IMG/VR virus record: IMGVR_UViG_3300013005_000176
Coordinates: 1 to 23,309 of that record
Origin: a virus
Length of the DNA stretch: 23,309 nucleotides
Reading direction: 5' to 3' (one strand)
The position numbers were made by a program, and so were the translations under genes. Numbering within the stretch: the stretch's first letter is position 1; every line of letters begins with the position of its first letter. This document shows positions 15,208-23,309 of this stretch, piece by piece. The notes under the pieces are model-generated. The model saw only the letters and a program-made list of their open reading frames with translations. It was not told the DNA's origin and searched no databases.

Positions 15208-17541
15208 TTAAGGTAAAATTATTCTGTATATTGCTTCTAATTCAGTATACCAGTCGTTATTTGATATTGTATGAGATATTCTAAGTATTGTAAAATAGCA
15301 ATTTTTGCTATTATATCCTGTAGGTAACCAGTTAGTTGTTATAGAATTTCCTTGTTTAAATCCATGTATACCGTCTAATTTTATTTTTAATTTAATTGGA
15401 AATGTTGCAGTTCGTAAATTAAAAATAGATTTCCACATTGTATTATTACCTTCAAATACAGATTGCCTTGCTCCTTGAAATATAAGCTTATATAATTCTT
15501 GTATTCTCATTACATAAGCATAATGACTTGTTGGATATGGCTCTTGTAAATATTCATCCAGGTATTGACTATCTTGATTTCTAGTTTGATTTGGAGGCGC
15601 ATCTGCTCTAGGATCTCCTGCAATACCTCTATACGAAATATTATATTTCTCAATTAAGTTTATTATGTTACTCGGTATTTCTAAGTATGATTGGACCAAT
15701 ACCTCATCAATATTAATAGGTATACGTGCCCTTATTAAATTTTTTTGCGCCTCGCTATAACTTTTCCATTCTTGTATTGTAATTACTTTTCCATTTTCAG
15801 TTATAATTTGTTTAGAAACAGAATTACCTATACTAGTCTCTGATTGACCTGCTAATGCAGCAACAGTTATTATTTCATTACTAACATCAGACTCGACTAA
15901 TATTTCTCTACATACTGAATTTGTAGTAAATGCTGTAATTTCTAACGCCTCTTCTTTTTTTATTGTAGTATTGACAGAGTTAATATTTTTTATTATAACT
16001 TCCGTATCAGTCATAAAACAAGTCGCTTGTATCATACCACCTGTTTCTACATCTAATTGTTTAAATAAATTATTTAAAAATCCCTGAAATGTGTTAAGCT
16101 TTATTTCAGAATTATTTTTTATATTTGAAATAGTTGCTAAAAATTCAGTTAATACATATTCTACATTTAATAAAATAGCACCTAAATAATAACTGTCTGT
16201 GCTGTAATTTTTAAAATCGACTATTGGCGGAAAACTTACATAACCATCCCCAACCGAAGAATATGGAAAAGCAAATTTATAAAAATCTGCTGGCCCTGTT
16301 TTCATAATAACCTCATCACATTTAGAAAAATAACTTACATCCGGATTAATTATAAATTGTGTAGGTGTATCTTTTTGTGTACGTAAATTATATGCTAAAA
16401 TACAATTTATAATATGTATTAATGAATCTAATCTAATATATGCTCTAGGTAATGTCTGAGCTTCCGTAACGAATACTCCTAATGAACGAATCCCTAGTGG
16501 ATATAAAAATACCCCCGTTGGCATATCAATAATATAATAACCCGTTACATTTTTTATATTTGTAGGCTCAAAATCAGATGCGACAGTTTTAATAGAAATT
16601 TTTCGTTGAGACCCAACCGGGTTATCAAAAATTGCACTCGTATTATCTATAAGATTAGTTAATATTGTACCTAAACCTCCATTAATATTTATTAAATTTG
16701 CACTGGCTAGCTGAGAGTTAATTTCAGCCTGCGATGTTGTTTTTACATATGTATTGTCACTGTATATTGGTAAGGTATCATTTCTTCTGCCAGTAACTGT
16801 CGTTACATTTTCAGTTACAGTTACACTAGTTAAACCAACCCCATCAACTAAAGATGGGTTTGAATATCCTTCGATCATACAATTCCAAGAACCGTCGCTA
16901 TTGGCAGAAAAAGAAAAATTAGTAACAGTGCCTCGAACAAATCCTCTATTAGGATCATTATCTTCAGTAGACCATCCAAACCCTAATTCAATAGGAGTTA
17001 ATGGTCTCATTAAATTTTCTAAATAAAAGGAAACTTGGTCTCGATCATGTATTATAAATTTTACAGAAAACTTTGTGGTATACGCCAGGCCCTCTCCAAT
17101 TGTATCTATTGATGCTTCTATTAAAGTTGTCGCAATAAAGCCCTTTTCAGGCGTATATAGGTCTAATAAAGGTACTGTAACTGGGCCTAATAAAACAGGA
17201 TATCCCGTTGTTTGGGTTACTTCTGCACTATTAATATTTACATCCCTTGCAACTTGCGGAGATACTTCTCTAAAACGTGATATATCTGCTGGGTTTTCAT
17301 TATAAACAATATCCATTAGTGGCTTGCCTAGATTAATGTCATAAATAACAACAGATTCGGTACTTTTTAATCTTCGAAGAGTTAAGTATGCAGTTTTCCT
17401 ATAAAGCCATTTATATTCATCGTCTGATAATACAGACCCTTGAATACCTTTAGAGTATATATTTTTACGTCTTGTAATTTCTGATTCAACTTTTGAATCG
17501 ACTTTATTGACAAAAATTTCATCAAATGTTGGTCCGGCCAT
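15208..17541 (-). CDS. Putative baseplate hub protein (gp27/gpD-like)
   Basis: A 777-aa structural protein. Residues about 135-230 (TTKFSVKFIIHDRDQVSFYL, PIELGFGWS, GTVTNFSFSANSDGSWNCMI) resemble the first beta-domain of gp27/gpD-type hubs, where a flat IELGFGW strand is typical. The C-terminus (about 718-777) shows the usual hub ending: IHGFKQGNSI, YNSKNCYFTILRISHTISNN, then DWYTELEAIYR. In that family the hub forms the trimeric adapter between tail tube and spike. The middle section is long and unassigned. There is no lysozyme or spike domain that I can see. It starts three bases after the LysM gene; that pairing is common in contractile tails and injection systems. Confidence 0.7.
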   Translation of the reverse strand: MAGPTFDEIFVNKVDSKVESEITRRKNIYSKGIQGSVLSDDEYKWLYRKTAYLTLRRLKSTESVVIYDINLGKPLMDIVYNENPADISRFREVSPQVARDVNINSAEVTQTTGYPVLLGPVTVPLLDLYTPEKGFIATTLIEASIDTIGEGLAYTTKFSVKFIIHDRDQVSFYLENLMRPLTPIELGFGWSTEDNDPNRGFVRGTVTNFSFSANSDGSWNCMIEGYSNPSLVDGVGLTSVTVTENVTTVTGRRNDTLPIYSDNTYVKTTSQAEINSQLASANLININGGLGTILTNLIDNTSAIFDNPVGSQRKISIKTVASDFEPTNIKNVTGYYIIDMPTGVFLYPLGIRSLGVFVTEAQTLPRAYIRLDSLIHIINCILAYNLRTQKDTPTQFIINPDVSYFSKCDEVIMKTGPADFYKFAFPYSSVGDGYVSFPPIVDFKNYSTDSYYLGAILLNVEYVLTEFLATISNIKNNSEIKLNTFQGFLNNLFKQLDVETGGMIQATCFMTDTEVIIKNINSVNTTIKKEEALEITAFTTNSVCREILVESDVSNEIITVAALAGQSETSIGNSVSKQIITENGKVITIQEWKSYSEAQKNLIRARIPINIDEVLVQSYLEIPSNIINLIEKYNISYRGIAGDPRADAPPNQTRNQDSQYLDEYLQEPYPTSHYAYVMRIQELYKLIFQGARQSVFEGNNTMWKSIFNLRTATFPIKLKIKLDGIHGFKQGNSITTNWLPTGYNSKNCYFTILRISHTISNNDWYTELEAIYRIILP

Positions 17542-17544
17542 AAC

Positions 17545-17853
17545 TTATCTACTTAAATTAGTTTTAAATATTTGTTGCTTAAATCCTGTAATTTTATTGG
17601 GGTCAGGTATTCTTAATTGTTTTCCCGATTCGACATTTAAACTACCCAAGCCTATACTATTAGCAGATGCTATTATTGGCCATGCCGTAGAATCTCCATA
17701 AAATTGATTGGCTAATAAATCTAATCTATCTGACGGGTCAGTAATAACATATATATCATTATCTGATTTATCAAAAAACGGGACAAATGTAGTTACAAAT
17801 TTACGCCTTCCGTTAGAATCTTTTGTTATTGCAAGGTCTTGATATCTATTCAT
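17545..17853 (-). CDS. LysM-domain tail/baseplate protein (gp53 / P2 gpX type)
   Basis: A 102-aa protein. Residues 33-84 (DIYVITDPSDRLDLLANQFY, GDSTAWPIIASANSI, ESGKQLRIP) form a LysM domain of the kind found in T4 gp53, P2 gpX and the LysM component of contractile injection systems. There it stabilises the baseplate rather than binding the cell wall. The N-terminal 30 residues (YQDLAITKDSNGRRKFVTTF) form a short beta-rich lead-in, also typical of these proteins. No signal peptide is present. The stop is three bases before the hub start, which supports the baseplate assignment of both. Confidence 0.85.
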   Translation of the reverse strand: MNRYQDLAITKDSNGRRKFVTTFVPFFDKSDNDIYVITDPSDRLDLLANQFYGDSTAWPIIASANSIGLGSLNVESGKQLRIPDPNKITGFKQQIFKTNLSR

Positions 17854-17893
17854 ATATTAATAAATATCTTTGAAGTTTATTAATTGTAGTATT

Positions 17894-20890
17894 TTAACGT
17901 GTATTTAATATCTGTTGGCGCTCGCTTCTAAAATCTGTTTCTGACAAACCGTCACTTGCCGGTCTACCGCCCAATGGATATAAATTTCCAATGCTATAAT
18001 GTTTGATATCAGTAACTCCGGCTGGTTCAGAATCAACTGTAATTGACTCTGGTCGAGTTTCTCCAAATATTTGTAAATTAACTTGTACTGAAACATACAT
18101 AGGTAATTGGCCTACAGCTGATACAGATGCATCGCCACTATATAATTTTGAATCTCCTAAATTAATTTCCCAAGGAGTTTCATTATCAACTGTATACGAT
18201 AAAGATCTAATAAATGCAGGGGTATTAATAAACCAATTACCTAAAGTAAATTTAATTAACGGGCCTACCATTTTATAATTGCTTCTGTAACTAGGTACTG
18301 TAGTTTTAGCTAATCGTTCTAATTGGTCCCACATTAACATTAAATCTCCGCGAGATAAAGCAGCTGCTTTAAATGATACACTAACAGAACGTTCAAATCC
18401 TTGATAAATATAAGGACTATCTGCACGACCTAATATTTTTACTTCTTGCCAGTTAGGGCTAAAATCTTCAGACACATTTTCGATGTATGCTCTAAATCTA
18501 AATCTTTCATTAGTATTTAAATCATAAAACATAAATTTAACAAAATCATCTACAGCTTCTTCATCAGTTTGATTTATTTTCCATATAGGGTCAGTCATTC
18601 CATTACCGCCGGGAGTATATTTCGACATAAAACTTCCAGCTAAAGGATTTCTTAAATCTTTACCTCGTTTACCATAATCTGGTACGCTAAGTTTAGTTCT
18701 TTGATGTTGAGATGTTTGTGAGTAATTTTGAATTACCGTGCCGTAATATGAACCTTGAGTAGAAATCCACTTAGCATCGAAAACATCAGATGACCCGTTA
18801 AGTAAAAAGTTAAAAATTACATTACTATTTAATCTAGATGCTTTTGCTGATATACGTATATCATCATATCCTAATGTATAATATTGTTGAGAAGCGCCAT
18901 CTGTTAATGATTTATTAGATACCTTTTCATAAAATGGTAATGTAGAAGTACCTATACTGTTAAAATTAAATATACCATTTGGTATAAGTTTTGAAAATGT
19001 ACTCGTACCTGCAAAACTTGAATTAGATAATTTAAGATATAATTCATCATTGTATATAGGGACCGTATCTTCATCAATTAATGGATAAGAATTTCTTGCT
19101 ATATATTTACGAGTTTTATTAAATAAATTTCGACCTACTGCATCAGCGTCAGTAGCAGTCTTGTATGGAAATGGACCTGTACTATTAACGGTTCTATTAA
19201 TAGGTGTAGTCCCAATACCATATACTGATTGAGGGCCTCCGCTTATTCCCGACGGGCCAGATATGGAATAAGTACCTGTGCCTAATATTAAAGACTGGTA
19301 AAGTTTATTTAAACGATTGTTATTTAAAGGCTGTATTACTCTAGATTTAATACCTCGTCCGGAAGATGGGTCTATACCTGCAAGCCCGAACATTACACCA
19401 GAATATGTTGTTCTAGGTATAAATGGTATTGCATCTTTTCTAAATCTAAGACCTAAATGCTGTGTTGCTGTATTTACTAATGAACTAGCTAATGTAAATG
19501 CTCCATTTTTTATTCTACCGGCCAATGAAGGATCTGCTTCTGTGTTAGGTGCTGCTCCTTGAAGTAATCCTTGGCGAGCTGTAAATAATAACCCTTTTAC
19601 AGAAGCATACCATTTTCCAATACGAAGAACATCGACAATAGCTCTTTGAGTTGATGTTACTACACCGCCTCTAATAAATCCATCATCAAATTTCCACGTG
19701 TCAAATACATTTAATTTAGCACCTCTTCGTTGAATACCACTTAAAATTAAGGGCTGATCAAATAATACTAAACCAGTATTAAATGAATTATCTCTTAAAT
19801 TAAATGCAGTATATAAAATATCTCTGGCTGACGGAGAATTTGTTCTGTAAAAATACTTTTCTAAAGTATCGCCTGTTATTCCTAAAGATGTCGTATATGG
19901 TTTAGTTATACTATATGTTGTTCTTGTATATCTCGTGCTGTTTAATCTATTTGGAAATAAAACAGGCGATTGCCATTGATTAGCGCCGACAATTTTAGTT
20001 ATATCTTTTAATGTACCATTATTTACCGTCGTCGGATATACATATCTTAGTGCTGATAAATCTAATCCTAAAAACTGAGTCGAGGTTTGATTTAAAGTAA
20101 ATCCTTTAGAGCCAGATCTTAAATCATTAAAGGCATTTATAACAGGTAAAGTTTTATTTGCATATATCTGAATAGTTAATGGAAACCTTAATAAACGTAT
20201 AATTTCAGCGCGGGTATCGTATATACTATTAAAATTATCTACTTTAAATTGTTTATAAAGGCTCAACTTATCTAATAAACTAGGAACTTGGTCTTTATAT
20301 AAACTCAACTTGTCTAATAAACTAGGAATTTGGTCTTTATACAAACTTAACTTGTCTATGATATTAGGAATTTGGTCTTTATATAAACTAAGTTTTAATA
20401 TATCAATAGGTCTTTGATTTATATAAAGGCTTAACTTTAATATATTAATTGGAAATCGTTGTATATATAGACTTGACTTTTCTTTTAAAATCGTTTTAAT
20501 TATTTCTACAGAAGATATATGTTGAATACCTCTAGGAGTAATTTTAATAAAGCTCGATACTTTATTTAATTCTTCTGGTGTTTGTTTTTTAAACGTAGAT
20601 ACTTTATTTAATATTGTATCTCCAAATAATGTAGAAATTGCAGGTAAGCTTCTTCTACGATTTGAATTAATAGAATATATCTTATAATCTATTTTTTTAG
20701 CCCCTGGCACTTGAATAGACGTAGAATTATCTACTTTGTTTATCTTTATATCAGTTGATTGTAAAAGTTCAGTAGACGTGCTGTAAACTGCTTTTACTGG
20801 AGACTCCGACAGCTTCTTTTTTTCTGCAGATTCTACTGTTGAAGGTTTACGCCATCCAGATAAATTTGATTTTAAATCTAATATTGCCAT
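17894..20890 (-). CDS. Large tail/baseplate protein with N-terminal 14-residue repeats
   Basis: A 998-aa protein between the tape measure and LysM genes. Residues 1-92 are low-complexity. Residues 93-215 hold about nine copies of a 14-residue unit of the type LDKLSLYKDQIPSL. The centre (about 215-740) is Ser/Thr/Asn/Gly-rich, as in fibrous or beta-structured virion proteins. The C-terminal 230 residues look like a folded tail domain: FRFRAYIENVSEDFSPNWQE, GFERSVSVSFKAAALSRGDL, FTLGNWFINTPAFIRSLSYT and MYVSVQVNLQIFGE. The position suggests a baseplate or tail-tip connector, but no named family is certain. No enzymatic or membrane motif is visible. Confidence 0.7.
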   Translation of the reverse strand: MAILDLKSNLSGWRKPSTVESAEKKKLSESPVKAVYSTSTELLQSTDIKINKVDNSTSIQVPGAKKIDYKIYSINSNRRRSLPAISTLFGDTILNKVSTFKKQTPEELNKVSSFIKITPRGIQHISSVEIIKTILKEKSSLYIQRFPINILKLSLYINQRPIDILKLSLYKDQIPNIIDKLSLYKDQIPSLLDKLSLYKDQVPSLLDKLSLYKQFKVDNFNSIYDTRAEIIRLLRFPLTIQIYANKTLPVINAFNDLRSGSKGFTLNQTSTQFLGLDLSALRYVYPTTVNNGTLKDITKIVGANQWQSPVLFPNRLNSTRYTRTTYSITKPYTTSLGITGDTLEKYFYRTNSPSARDILYTAFNLRDNSFNTGLVLFDQPLILSGIQRRGAKLNVFDTWKFDDGFIRGGVVTSTQRAIVDVLRIGKWYASVKGLLFTARQGLLQGAAPNTEADPSLAGRIKNGAFTLASSLVNTATQHLGLRFRKDAIPFIPRTTYSGVMFGLAGIDPSSGRGIKSRVIQPLNNNRLNKLYQSLILGTGTYSISGPSGISGGPQSVYGIGTTPINRTVNSTGPFPYKTATDADAVGRNLFNKTRKYIARNSYPLIDEDTVPIYNDELYLKLSNSSFAGTSTFSKLIPNGIFNFNSIGTSTLPFYEKVSNKSLTDGASQQYYTLGYDDIRISAKASRLNSNVIFNFLLNGSSDVFDAKWISTQGSYYGTVIQNYSQTSQHQRTKLSVPDYGKRGKDLRNPLAGSFMSKYTPGGNGMTDPIWKINQTDEEAVDDFVKFMFYDLNTNERFRFRAYIENVSEDFSPNWQEVKILGRADSPYIYQGFERSVSVSFKAAALSRGDLMLMWDQLERLAKTTVPSYRSNYKMVGPLIKFTLGNWFINTPAFIRSLSYTVDNETPWEINLGDSKLYSGDASVSAVGQLPMYVSVQVNLQIFGETRPESITVDSEPAGVTDIKHYSIGNLYPLGGRPASDGLSETDFRSERQQILNTR
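20246..20614 (-). repeat. 42-bp tandem repeats (about nine units) in the 998-aa tail gene
   Basis: Encodes successive 14-residue units. The last three are almost identical (DKLSLYKDQIPSLL type) and the earlier ones progressively diverged (LKLSLYINQRPIDI; LNKVSSFIKITPRG). The 42-bp period is clear in DNA from about 20250 to 20400. Each unit has a conserved Lys-Leu/Val-Ser-x-Tyr/Phe core and a Pro, so a continuous long helix is unlikely. Confidence 0.85.
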
Positions 20891-20899
20891 TTGTTATAA

Positions 20900-22987
20900 T
20901 TATGATAGACGACTAACATTAGGTGTATAACTTCTGTTTAGTCCTATATTACTATTTATTTGATTAATTGCTCTATCTCCAATATTTAAATTTACTGGCT
21001 GATCTACTTTATTAATTAATTGTTTAAGTAAGTCATTTGTTTCTTTTGTATTTACAGATACATTTTTTGTTTCGACAGTTTCTTTATAATATGAACTAGC
21101 GCCTGTTATTCCCGGTTGAGGTGTCATCACTGGCTGCATTGATGTTGTAGCATCATAAATATCCATCCCCGCACCAAGGACAGCTCCGCCTAATGCGCCT
21201 AAAGGATTTCCTCCTGATGCTGCAAATCCAATTAATCCATAAATTAAGGTTTTATATTTAGCTAAAAATGCTACAATATTTGCTAATACATGTAAAGCCG
21301 GAAGTAATATAATAGCAATTTCTGCTATAATATTTTTAACATCAGACATTGCTTTGTTTAATGTTTCTTGCACTGTAGCTTGTTTCATTTGTTCTATCGT
21401 CTGCTTAGCTGTTTCATTACCCATTGCAGCTAAATATTCTAAACGATTTCTATCAGCATTTGTCATTGCTAAAACTCCTTTAGATATATCTACACCCAAC
21501 TCTTTAAATTTTTCTTGTTCTAACACCATTTTAGATAGTTGCTCTAGACTCATACCCATAGATTCGGCTAATTTTATATTACCTACTCTATTACCTTCTG
21601 TTAAGTCTTTAGATGTAATGCCTTGTTTAACTAATTCGCCTGCAACGCCTACTAAATCATTTTCAAATGCTAATTGACGAGCTTTATCTAAATTAATTTT
21701 CTTACCAGTTAATATTTGAGCCTGTACTTGGTTTGTTATTGACGATTCAATATCTAATAATCCATCAGCTACGCCTTGAACATCTTTAAGCTCTAAACCC
21801 AATCCTTTAACTGCAACAATTCCATTTGCTAATTCTTTAGCACTGGCATTAAAAATAACCTTTAATTCATCAGATGAGTTAGCAACATCTTTCATGATGT
21901 CATTAAATACAAACCCAGCGCCTGTAAGTTTATTAAATCCTTCTACTTGAGCAGCAATTTCTTGAGTTACTACTTCAGCATCTTTTCCTTGTATTGTTCC
22001 TAAACGTTGAATCTCAGCAGCTTCGTCACCTTGAAGACCTAAATATTTAGTTAACATTACTTGATCTTCTAAACGCTTTGTATCAGTTAAAGATAACTTA
22101 CCATATACCCTAGATAATTCATTTGTTGCTTCTACTAAATTTTCTCTAGTAGCCAATTCTAACTCTGAATTAACTGTTGCTCTATAAATATTATCTCTAT
22201 ATTGTGTTATTTGGTCGTTTGTAGTCGCAAATGCTCTTTGTACTTTTTTCCACCATTCTTCTTCAGAAATAGCTATTAATGCGCCAGATACTAATACGCC
22301 TATACTTTTACTTAAAACTTCAAATCTCTTTTTTAATGACGGGTCTTCAAAAAATTCTGCAAACTTTTTACTTAAATTATCTTTAGCTTTTTCTGTCATT
22401 AATGTATTTGCTATTAAATCGCCAAACACCGGTATTTTTCGCATGTTTTGTTCAATACCATTTACATATTCAGATGCAGCATCTAATTGGGCCTGCTTTT
22501 TTTCCTTAAGAATCTTTAAATCCGCTTTTTGTAATTCAGCTTGGATTTTTTCTAACTCAATTTCATCTTTTATTGATGATGCTAAATTTTTATGTTCTTT
22601 TATAAGGTCCTTTATATTAGCACCAGAAGTTTTTAATTTATCTTGATATTCAGTTGCAAGGTCTGATAAATTTTGTTCATTATCTGTTAATGTTTTACCT
22701 AACCTTTCTTTATTTTTTAATGATTTTATTTGATCTTGTAAACTGTCAGTATATGATTCTGCTAAATCTGTTAATTTTTCTTCTTGACGAGCTCTTTTTT
22801 CTTCGAGTATACTAAGTCTTTCTAAGAGTGCTAGTTCTCTTTCAATTAAAATTAATTGTCGTTTTTTGGCAGCTTCTTTTTCTTTATAACTCGACCTATC
22901 ATTTTCAATAATACGTTGTTTAGCATCAATCTCTCTTCGAAGATCTTCTACCCTATCATTTATGACATCTTCTCTTTTTCTTGCCAT
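20900..22987 (-). CDS. Tail tape measure protein
   Basis: Sets tail length and is ejected during infection. The 695-aa protein has a strongly charged coiled-coil N-terminus (about 1-170: repeated KEK, EEK, LKEKKQAQ patterns) and long helical central segments with no globular enzyme domain. A hydrophobic C-terminal segment at about 555-606 (AEIAIILLPALHVLANIVAF through GLIGFAASGGNPLGALGGAV) is typical of tape measures and is thought to help DNA cross the inner membrane. The tail end (about 640-695) is Asn/Gln/Thr-rich. It is short for a myovirus; using about 0.15 nm per residue, a tail near 100 nm would be expected. It starts four bases after the upstream small gene and ends nine bases before the next. 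Confidence 0.85.
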   Translation of the reverse strand: MARKREDVINDRVEDLRREIDAKQRIIENDRSSYKEKEAAKKRQLILIERELALLERLSILEEKRARQEEKLTDLAESYTDSLQDQIKSLKNKERLGKTLTDNEQNLSDLATEYQDKLKTSGANIKDLIKEHKNLASSIKDEIELEKIQAELQKADLKILKEKKQAQLDAASEYVNGIEQNMRKIPVFGDLIANTLMTEKAKDNLSKKFAEFFEDPSLKKRFEVLSKSIGVLVSGALIAISEEEWWKKVQRAFATTNDQITQYRDNIYRATVNSELELATRENLVEATNELSRVYGKLSLTDTKRLEDQVMLTKYLGLQGDEAAEIQRLGTIQGKDAEVVTQEIAAQVEGFNKLTGAGFVFNDIMKDVANSSDELKVIFNASAKELANGIVAVKGLGLELKDVQGVADGLLDIESSITNQVQAQILTGKKINLDKARQLAFENDLVGVAGELVKQGITSKDLTEGNRVGNIKLAESMGMSLEQLSKMVLEQEKFKELGVDISKGVLAMTNADRNRLEYLAAMGNETAKQTIEQMKQATVQETLNKAMSDVKNIIAEIAIILLPALHVLANIVAFLAKYKTLIYGLIGFAASGGNPLGALGGAVLGAGMDIYDATTSMQPVMTPQPGITGASSYYKETVETKNVSVNTKETNDLLKQLINKVDQPVNLNIGDRAINQINSNIGLNRSYTPNVSRLS

Positions 22988-22991
22988 ACGT

Positions 22992-23252
22992 TTACTTTGC
23001 TTTTAAAGATTTTTTATGTATACTAATAGTATTTGCATGACCTGCTATGGCTTTTTTATATTTTTCAGTTTTTCCAGAAGCACCGTATTTCTTTTCATAC
23101 GAATCTACCGCAGCTTGAGCCTTTCTACGTTTTTTATCAGCATCCTTAATTGCCTTTAATACTCTCGGATCTTTTTTCCATTTATTTTTAGCATCGTGAT
23201 AATTTGGGCCAAATAATGTACCTAGTACAGTTGCAAATAATCCTGTTAACAT
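22992..23252 (-). CDS. Small basic protein upstream of the tape measure
   Basis: An 86-aa protein with a hydrophobic N-terminus (MLTGLFATVLGTLFG) followed by a Lys-rich helical region (AKNKWKKDPRVLKAIKDADK, KKRRKAQAAVDSYEKKYG). The first 15 residues could insert in a membrane, but there is no clear signal-peptidase site. I do not recognise a family. Its position directly before the tape measure, where tail assembly chaperones often lie, is not enough to call it one. It is the first gene after the terminator arm at the right edge. Confidence 0.65.
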   Translation of the reverse strand: MLTGLFATVLGTLFGPNYHDAKNKWKKDPRVLKAIKDADKKRRKAQAAVDSYEKKYGASGKTEKYKKAIAGHANTISIHKKSLKAK

Positions 23253-23293
23253 ATCTTTTTATTCTTTTATATTATTAATTATCGTTATACAGT

Positions 23294-23309
23294 AAAAAAG
23301 CCCTTTTTA
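23294..23309 (-). terminator. Right arm and T-tract of a probable intrinsic terminator (cut by window edge)
   Basis: On the minus strand the edge reads AAAAAGGGC followed by six T. This is the usual 3' half of a phage intrinsic terminator. The matching GCCC-T-rich left arm would lie just outside the window. It would end transcription of the gene to the right and separate it from the tail block. Confidence 0.45.

Noticed and set aside
17905-18096. A 63-aa minus-strand gene within the 998-aa tail gene
   Set aside because: It lies wholly inside the larger gene in another frame and has no independent features.
22992-23252. Tail assembly chaperone call for the small gene upstream of the tape measure
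   Set aside because: Position alone suggests it; there is no frameshift signal or recognisable chaperone sequence, and the hydrophobic N-terminus does not fit.

Overview
The window is a stretch of an AT-rich tailed-phage genome. All of its roughly 20 genes lie on the minus strand, so transcription runs from the right edge to the left, and spacers are very short. The tail genes indicate a contractile-tail (myovirus-like) virion: a gp27/gpD-like hub, a LysM baseplate protein and a tape measure. The replication genes are T4-flavoured: a gp41/DnaB-like helicase, a RecA/UvsX-like recombinase, a gp32-like SSB and a FEN-type 5' nuclease. The DNA polymerase, however, is family A. Two signs point to a Bacteroidota host, as an inference. 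Start codons follow A/T-rich leaders without Shine-Dalgarno sequences. Two intergenic elements also share a TTG-N20-TATCTTTA layout, close to the bacteroidetal -33 TTG / -7 TAnnTTTG promoter. No integrase, tRNA or CRISPR was seen.

Layout in transcription order (right to left): (i) 23.3-14.65 kb, the tail module: terminator arm, small basic protein, tape measure, 998-aa tail/baseplate protein with 14-residue repeats, LysM protein, hub and a 183-aa protein of unknown function. (ii) 14.64-13.28 kb, a family A DNA polymerase whose N-terminal proofreading-like domain lacks the usual catalytic acids. (iii) 13.27-9.27 kb, an accessory island: two intact leucine-rich-repeat genes, a third broken by an in-frame TGA, three unrelated genes of unknown function, and duplicated copies of the polymerase 3' end / LRR start junction. 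(iv) 9.16-0.73 kb, the replication and nucleotide module: SSB, RecA, GroEL, 5' nuclease, helicase, B12-dependent ribonucleotide reductase and dUTPase. (v) The left edge holds a partial protein with a PD-(D/E)XK nuclease signature, behind its own promoter-like element.

The replication genes form a near-complete set: helicase, SSB, recombinase, polymerase, flap nuclease, dNTP supply and dUTP removal. A phage GroEL sits among them. The most unusual part is the accessory island. Paralogous repeat-protein cassettes there appear to expand by recombination at a roughly 40-60-bp junction repeat that starts inside the polymerase stop region and ends inside the LRR start codons. A promoter-like element has been joined to one such junction.
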